NCBI GenBank assembly: GCA_009377495.1
Contig: WHTZ01000002.1
Coordinates: forward strand, 247,015 to 311,014
DNA: 64,000 nt
Direction of reading: 5' to 3'
Source of the DNA: Luteitalea sp.
GTDB taxonomy: Bacteria > Acidobacteriota > Vicinamibacteria > Vicinamibacterales > Vicinamibacteraceae
The translations under genes were made by a program, and so were the position numbers. The notes below the pieces were generated by a model, which saw nothing but the letters and a program-made list of their open reading frames with translations, did no database searches and was not told where the DNA came from. Shown here in pieces: positions 59,324-64,000 of this stretch; within the stretch, counting starts at the first letter, position 1; every line of letters starts with the position of its first letter.

Positions 59324-61969
59324 TCAGTCGTGTCGCAGTGCGGTTGCCGGATTGACGCCTGCCACGCGGATGGCCGGAACGACGCAGGCCAACAAGGCAA
59401 TCGCCAGCAACAACGCCGAGGTGCCGACCAACGTTGCCGGGCTCGCACCGAAGGTCGTCGGGAGGTTTGGCAACCACGACGCCAACAGCAACGTGCCAAC
59501 GGCGCCAATCGCGACCCCGAGCGCGGCCAGCCCCGCCCCGCGGCGTAACACCAGCCGCGCGAGTCGGCTGGGGTCGGAGCCCAGAGCAAGCCGAACGGCG
59601 AACTCACGCGCACGAGCGGTCACGCTGTAGGCGATCACGCCATAGAGCCCGATGGCAGCGAGCACCAGCGCCAAGGCGGCAAACAGCCCGATGAGCCACC
59701 TGTAGAGATTCAGTTCCCAAAGCGAGTCCGCGAGCACCTGCTCCATCGTCCTGATGTTGAAGATGGCCAGGCTCGGATTCACTGCACGCACCGCCGAACG
59801 CACTGAGTCGACGATCGCTTCCGGCCGCCCACGCGTGCGGACGATCAGCGACATGCCGATGTCCGAGGCGATCCCGGCGTCCTCGGTGACCGTCTGGTAG
59901 ATCTCCGGAACCGCGGGTCGATCGAGCCCCACCTGGCGCACGTCTCCGACGACGCCGACGATCGTGCCGCGATCGGTCTTCCGGCCAATCAGGTCCTCGC
60001 CAGGAAAATGCCGGCGCGCCAGCGCCTCGTTGATCAGAAGCACCGCGGCTGCGCTCGCCGCGTCGCGCTCGACCAGGCCGCGCCCCTTACGGATCGGGAT
60101 GCCCAGCGCCTGGAAGTAGCCTGGCGTCACCGTGCGCAGCTCCGCGGTGGGAAGGCGCGACAGCTCCTCGCGGGGACGCCCGTGGACATGGAACGTGCCG
60201 GTCCATCCCCAGTTCTGAAGCGGCACGAGCTGGATCATGCCGGCAGCTTCCACGCCGGGCAATTGTGCGACGCGCTCTTCGAGCCTGAAGTACTCCGCAT
60301 GGGGCACCTTCGGCGTGAGATGGAATGTGAGGACGTTCGCCGTCACCATACCCGTGTCGGTGCGCTGCAGACGACTCAACTCACTCATCACCACGGCCAC
60401 GCCGGCTGCCAGCACGAACGCGAGCGCCACTTCCGTGACAACGAGGCCGTCGCGGATGCGCCCGTAACTGCCCATCGTGGCGTGCCCGCCGGATTCTCTC
60501 GTCACGGTCTGCACATCAGCTCGGGCGGCGGTGAGCGCCGGCGCGAGACCGAACAGCGCTGCGGTGGCGATGCAGACCAGCAGCAGGAAAGCGAAGGCTT
60601 GCCAGTCTAGCGTGATCTCATGCGCGCGCGGGATCTTCGCGGATCCCAGGACAACCAGCACATCGATGCCCCATCGCGCCACGGCGGCACCAAGGAGGCC
60701 ACCTGTGAGCGACAGGAGCAGGCTTTCGGCGAGAAACTGTCGTACGAGGCGAAGCCGTCCGGCGCCCAGCGCCGCTCGCGTCACGACCTCACGGGCTCGC
60801 ACCGTCATGCGAGCCAGCAGCAAGTTCGCCACGTTCGCGCACGCCGCCGCGAGCACGAGGCCGACGGCGCCAAACAACAGCCAGAGCGAGCGCCGAATCG
60901 ATCCGACGACATCCTCGGTGAGCGGCACGAGTTGCACACCGGTCGGACTGTAGGGATTCGGCGTACGCGCGTCCAGCCGCTCCTTGATGAGGGACAGCTC
61001 CGTGGCTGCGGCATCAACCGTGACCCCAGGCTTCAGCCGTCCCGTCACGTAACTGAATCGCCCGCCGCCCCGTCGTTGATCATCGGGCACCCAGACGTCC
61101 GTCCGCGATTCCGCCAGCGCCCCAGGGATTATCGAAGCCGCACGGTAGGGAAACTGAAACGCGTCCGGCATGACACCCAGCACGGTGAGCCGACGCGGCT
61201 CGACGACCGTTCGCCGCTGGGCCGCGTCCCAGCGCTGGCCGTACAGCGTGATCGTCTTGCCGATCACGGACGGATCGCGATTGAACCGACGGTTCCACAG
61301 CCTCGCGCTGAGGACAACCACAGATGCCGGGTCGCCGGCTCGAAACGTGCGTCCGGCGGCCGGCTGAACGCCGAGCAGGGAAAAGAAGTCGCGCTCGGCC
61401 ACGACGGCCGTCAGCCGCTCCGGCCCCACTGCGCTCTGAAGATGCTTGGTCGTCAGCTCGTACCCCGCGAACATTTCGAAGGAGGTGCTCTGCCTTCGAA
61501 ACTCCTCGAGATCGACGCCGAACACACTGCCGACGCCGCCGACCTGATGGATCTCAGTCACCTGCACCAGCCGGTCGGGCTCGGCGAACGGCAGCGGCCG
61601 CAGCAGCACGCCGTTGACGATGCTGAAGATCGCGGTGGTGGCACCAGTAGCGAGCGCAAGCGTCAGAACGGCTGTCACGGTGAACCCTGGATTCCTCAGA
61701 AGCGTTCGAGCCCCGAAGCGTATGTCCTGGCCAAGTTCCTCCAGCCACCTCCAGCTCCACGCGTCGATACACGCCTCACGCAGGCGCAGCACGTTGCCGA
61801 ATCGTCGTCGCGCCGTGTCACGCGCCTCCTCCGCTGAGAGGCCCTCGTGCCGAAGCCGCTCCTGACGCAGCTCGATGTGCTGCCGCATCTCCTCAGCGAG
61901 CTCTCGGTCGATCCGTGAGCCTCGCACGAGCACCCGGAGTCGCCTCCCGATCTCACCCAGCAAGGTCAT
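59324..61969 (-). CDS. ADOP-type FtsX/MacB permease with prefix domain
   Basis: An 881-residue ADOP. Prefix domain: RIDRELAEEMRQHIELRQERLRHEGLSAEEARDTARRRFGN (part). First helix FTVTAVLTLALATGATTAIFSIVNGVLL, MacB-like core, central helices (LFGAVGLVLAAACANVANLLLARMTVRAREVVTRAALGA), second periplasmic domain, and C-terminal FtsX helices with VTARAREFAVRLALGSDPSRL. It ends RVAGVNPATALRHD, and converges on the oxidoreductase gene with a 6-base gap. Just upstream is a promoter with an overlapping palindrome (62017-62054). No PadR gene is adjacent, so a regulator acting in trans would be required. Confidence 0.92.
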   Translation of the reverse strand: MTLLGEIGRRLRVLVRGSRIDRELAEEMRQHIELRQERLRHEGLSAEEARDTARRRFGNVLRLREACIDAWSWRWLEELGQDIRFGARTLLRNPGFTVTAVLTLALATGATTAIFSIVNGVLLRPLPFAEPDRLVQVTEIHQVGGVGSVFGVDLEEFRRQSTSFEMFAGYELTTKHLQSAVGPERLTAVVAERDFFSLLGVQPAAGRTFRAGDPASVVVLSARLWNRRFNRDPSVIGKTITLYGQRWDAAQRRTVVEPRRLTVLGVMPDAFQFPYRAASIIPGALAESRTDVWVPDDQRRGGGRFSYVTGRLKPGVTVDAAATELSLIKERLDARTPNPYSPTGVQLVPLTEDVVGSIRRSLWLLFGAVGLVLAAACANVANLLLARMTVRAREVVTRAALGAGRLRLVRQFLAESLLLSLTGGLLGAAVARWGIDVLVVLGSAKIPRAHEITLDWQAFAFLLLVCIATAALFGLAPALTAARADVQTVTRESGGHATMGSYGRIRDGLVVTEVALAFVLAAGVAVVMSELSRLQRTDTGMVTANVLTFHLTPKVPHAEYFRLEERVAQLPGVEAAGMIQLVPLQNWGWTGTFHVHGRPREELSRLPTAELRTVTPGYFQALGIPIRKGRGLVERDAASAAAVLLINEALARRHFPGEDLIGRKTDRGTIVGVVGDVRQVGLDRPAVPEIYQTVTEDAGIASDIGMSLIVRTRGRPEAIVDSVRSAVRAVNPSLAIFNIRTMEQVLADSLWELNLYRWLIGLFAALALVLAAIGLYGVIAYSVTARAREFAVRLALGSDPSRLARLVLRRGAGLAALGVAIGAVGTLLLASWLPNLPTTFGASPATLVGTSALLLAIALLACVVPAIRVAGVNPATALRHD

Positions 61970-62016
61970 GACTCCTCAGTGTTGGCTCTGCTCGATTGAT
62001 TCAGCCTCTCCTATAA

Positions 62017-62054
62017 CATAGACAGTCTATGCCAATACACCGGCTCTTTGTCAA
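62017..62054 (-). promoter_or_regulatory. Promoter with overlapping operator-like palindrome for the 59324 ADOP
   Basis: Minus-strand TTGACA (62049-62054), a 17-base spacer and CATAGA (62026-62031). The -10 lies within the perfect palindrome CATAGACAGTCTATG (62017-62031). A dimeric repressor bound there would block polymerase. Confidence 0.55.
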
Positions 62055-62109
62055 CACGCGCTCGTTAGGGAGGGATCCCGGACGCAGGCAATCTAGGATA
62101 GGGAATTAC

Positions 62110-62140
62110 GTAGCGCGCGGCCCTTCAGGCCCCTCGCTAC
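62110..62140. terminator. Hairpin at the end of the HNH gene
   Basis: GTAGCG...GGCC, a 5-base loop, GGCC...CGCTAC form an interrupted stem that overlaps the HNH stop codon (62137-62139). There is no T-run. It may terminate the minus-strand transcript weakly or be a small intergenic palindromic repeat. Confidence 0.35.
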
Positions 62141-63603
62141 CTACGTTGAATTACCAGATGTCGAAACTCGAGCCATGACACAAGCTTTTGATCTGCTAAT
62201 ACAGAGCTCGTCTTTTCAATAGATTCCGCGGGCAACGCGACCGGATTCGTGCTGCGCCAGGCAGGTCGAGAGCGCGCGTTCACGCGCGAGCCGGAGAAAT
62301 GACCTGCGTTTCGATCGCGGTAGAGCGGCCGTTCGCGATCTCGCAGATGATGCTGCGGCCGCCTGCTATGCACTGGCCAGCTCGCCCCGGGGCGAGCCCC
62401 AGATCTGCGGTTCACCGCTTCCGCTTGAGATCGTGACGCATAGACCGGGCGTGCTTCGCGGACATGCGCTGTGCTCCAGGGACCGAAGTCCCGTTCAGCC
62501 TCGTGCGCATTGTGGCGTTTGCACCTCAGCTCGAGATTTTCGACCGAGGCATCGCCTCCGTTTGCATACGGCACGACATGATGAAATTCGAGCTGCCCTC
62601 GCTCGGCGCAGCGGTGTCCGCCCGAACTCACGAACGCGCATTGTCCGCTGTCGCGCTCCCAGACGACGCGCTTGACCGTCGCGGGGATGTGGCGCGATCC
62701 AGGGGCGAGCGCGCGACCCGCGCGCGGCGTGTCTGTGGCGGCCAGCTTCGTCTTGGCCACCTCGCGGAGCAGGACCGTAAGCGCGCGATCGAGGAGGACG
62801 GCAAGGTCGCCATTCGGGATGATGTGGCGCAGCAGGTCTTGCGCCGCGCGGAGCTTTTCGTAGGTCTCCTCGCCGATCGTCACCGTTAGCTTGTAGCGTG
62901 CGGGCGCCAACGGCGTGACGGTCCCGCTGTGCGCGTTGGCAGCCTGCCCGCAATATGCGCCCGCGGCGCGTGTGTCGGCCATGGCCGATGCGTCGACGAT
63001 CGGCGAACACGTCCTGTCAGGGGTCGCTGGGCTGGAGGTGGACGCGGGCGAAGGAGGTGGCTCGACCAGCGTCGTGTCGGCACGCATCACGGGAGACTCC
63101 GTCGTGCGCCCCGCAGCCGTCGGTGGTGGTGGTGGTGGTGGCGGTGGTGACTTCGGCGTTGGGAGCCTGCGCACCGTGCTCGGGACATCGGCGCGCGGCT
63201 GCAACCGAGCCACGACCTCTTCGACCTCGCGCTTACTGCGGTGGCGGACCTCGTCGAGCAGTGCCAGATGGTTCTCGACGGTCAAGTGCGCCGCGAGCAG
63301 GCTCACCGTGGCGAGGCTGACGGTGCCCTCGGCGAGCCGGTCCAGAATCATCGGGAAGCGCTGGACAGCCCGCGCCACCGTGATGCGTTTGTAGGCGGCG
63401 GCCTCCGAGAGGTGCAGCGCTTGGGTGCCGTAGCCAAACAGCGAGCCGTGGCCTTCGGCAAGATAGAGGCGGCGCCGATCGAGCGAGGCGAGGGAGGCGA
63501 TGAGGCACGCCGTGGCCTCACGTTCACGGGCGGCGAGGCGGGCAACCTCGCGGAGGAGATCGTGATCGGAGAGCTGATCGAACGAGGAAAGTGGCGTCGT
63601 CAT
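62137..63603 (-). CDS. HNH endonuclease domain protein (paralogue of 47655-49139)
   Basis: A 488-residue paralogue with the same helical N-terminal half (SDHDLLREVARLAAREREATACLIASLASL, LDEVRHRSKREVEEVVARLQPRAD) and the same HNH core (ERDSGQCAFVSSGGHRCAERGQLEFHHVVPYANGGDAS, NLELRCKRHNAHEAERDFGPW; in part). The linker contains nine consecutive Pro encoded by a CCA/CCG microsatellite. The C-terminal 100 residues after FGPW differ from the paralogue and may be read-through of non-coding sequence. ATG 63603 lacks a ribosome-binding site but has TATAAT five bases upstream, indicating a leaderless transcript. Confidence 0.85.
   Translation of the reverse strand: MTTPLSSFDQLSDHDLLREVARLAAREREATACLIASLASLDRRRLYLAEGHGSLFGYGTQALHLSEAAAYKRITVARAVQRFPMILDRLAEGTVSLATVSLLAAHLTVENHLALLDEVRHRSKREVEEVVARLQPRADVPSTVRRLPTPKSPPPPPPPPPTAAGRTTESPVMRADTTLVEPPPSPASTSSPATPDRTCSPIVDASAMADTRAAGAYCGQAANAHSGTVTPLAPARYKLTVTIGEETYEKLRAAQDLLRHIIPNGDLAVLLDRALTVLLREVAKTKLAATDTPRAGRALAPGSRHIPATVKRVVWERDSGQCAFVSSGGHRCAERGQLEFHHVVPYANGGDASVENLELRCKRHNAHEAERDFGPWSTAHVREARPVYASRSQAEAVNRRSGARPGASWPVHSRRPQHHLRDRERPLYRDRNAGHFSGSRVNARSRPAWRSTNPVALPAESIEKTSSVLADQKLVSWLEFRHLVIQRR
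63122..63148. repeat. GGT trinucleotide microsatellite coding for poly-Pro
   Basis: Six GGT units, GGC and two GGT on the plus strand encode a Pro run in the HNH protein linker. Slippage here changes linker length in steps of one residue without a frameshift. Confidence 0.8.
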
Positions 63604-63608
63604 GTCCC

Positions 63609-63614
63609 ATTATA
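63609..63614 (-). promoter_or_regulatory. TATAAT -10 element of the second HNH gene
   Basis: A consensus TATAAT on the minus strand is separated from the ATG by five bases, so transcription should begin at or within a base or two of the start codon. No good -35 is seen. Between here and 63832 I see no gene. Confidence 0.5.
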
Positions 63615-63832
63615 CGGGCTCGATCTTCGCCCCCCAGAACGTGCCCGTGGCGCACGCCAACGCCTGGCTACCTCGTTTTGGTCGGCCTCAGGCCCGAATG
63701 CGGTCTCATGGTCAACGTGTCGGTCACAGCAGCTGATTCTCACGAGCTCCCAGACAAAAACGCGCTCGCTCCAAACGCCTTGTCAAGTGGTTTCTTCGGT
63801 CCGCGCCATCTTTTTTCGCGGCCTCGGCGTTC

Positions 63833-64000
63833 TCAGCCCGGGCCATTGTCACCTGCTACTTGACCGAGCTCGACGAGCAACCCCAACAGAGCCGCCCGCA
63901 GCTGCCGCTGCTGGGCATCACGCGAGATCGTCGCACGACAGTCACCGAGCTGACCCGTAGTAGCCAAACTGCGCGTGATTGCCTCCTGCGATCTCGACCC
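63833..64000 (-). pseudogene. C-terminal fragment of an alpha/beta hydrolase, frameshifted, running off the edge
   Basis: The text VEIAGGNHAQFGYYG contains the conserved active-site His neighbourhood (GGNHAQFG) of a dienelactone-hydrolase-like alpha/beta hydrolase family. The frame then hits a stop, but a shifted frame continues QLGDCRATISRDAQQRQL and LLGLLVELG to TGA 63833, the normal end of the family. Two bases are missing near 63957. The main part lies outside the window, so it may be a complete gene with one lesion. Confidence 0.6.

Noticed and set aside
1..64000. tRNA, rRNA and riboswitch genes
   Set aside because: No stretch with the T-loop consensus plus acceptor pairing, no rRNA-like conserved block and no riboswitch core was seen by eye on either strand; a covariance search would be the decisive test.

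Overview
The window is GC-rich, gene-dense bacterial DNA with an Acidobacteriota (probably Vicinamibacteria-like) character. This is inferred from ten loci of the FtsX/MacB-type 'acidobacterial duplicated orphan permease' (ADOP) family, PadR-ADOP pairing, Tat-exported Gfo/Idh/MocA oxidoreductases with sugar-isomerase partners, an ECF sigma remnant and Oar-like TonB receptor remnants. No rRNA, tRNA, CRISPR array or intact mobile element was seen. About sixteen broken or truncated genes lie among intact ones, so the region is being remodelled by deletion and frameshift.

Layout. 0.7-3.6 kb: alcohol dehydrogenase fragment, then a Tat-exported oxidoreductase and a sugar isomerase/epimerase that probably act together. 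3.7-8.0 kb: SRPBCC protein, frameshifted ADOP, decayed amidohydrolase. 8.0-20.4 kb (minus strand): a LytS-type histidine kinase and LytTR regulator (ATGA overlap), an HNH pseudogene, two secreted proteins and three tandem ADOP paralogues. A second copy of the regulator tail plus leader in front of the last ADOP records a block duplication. 20.6-23.4 kb: gene graveyard with one intact CsgG-family gene.

23.4-32.1 kb: a catabolic-looking cluster of DUF1593 protein, BNR-type protein, formylglycine-generating-enzyme homologue, GlcG/HbpS-like protein, two frameshifted nucleoside-hydrolase-like/carbohydrate-binding/glycosidase genes and a FadR-type GntR regulator; it looks like a polysaccharide-degradation set losing function. 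32.2-44.2 kb: three ADOPs (one with its PadR regulator), FAD oxidoreductase, small antitoxin-like protein, AlkD-type DNA glycosylase and methyltransferase.

44.3-49.1 kb: a serine recombinase and an ECF sigma gene both truncated at one junction, two secreted unknown proteins, a metallopeptidase remnant and an HNH endonuclease. 49.2-57.6 kb: ADOP, AraC/GyrI-like regulator, then the least familiar locus: a metalloprotease with five tandem repeats and a Gly-rich tail, a free-standing protein resembling its N-terminal domain, and a divergent unknown gene. 57.6-64 kb: exported peroxiredoxin, second Tat oxidoreductase, ADOP with operator-like promoter, second HNH endonuclease and a hydrolase fragment at the edge.

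All calls rest on reading the sequence and on family knowledge; no database search was run.
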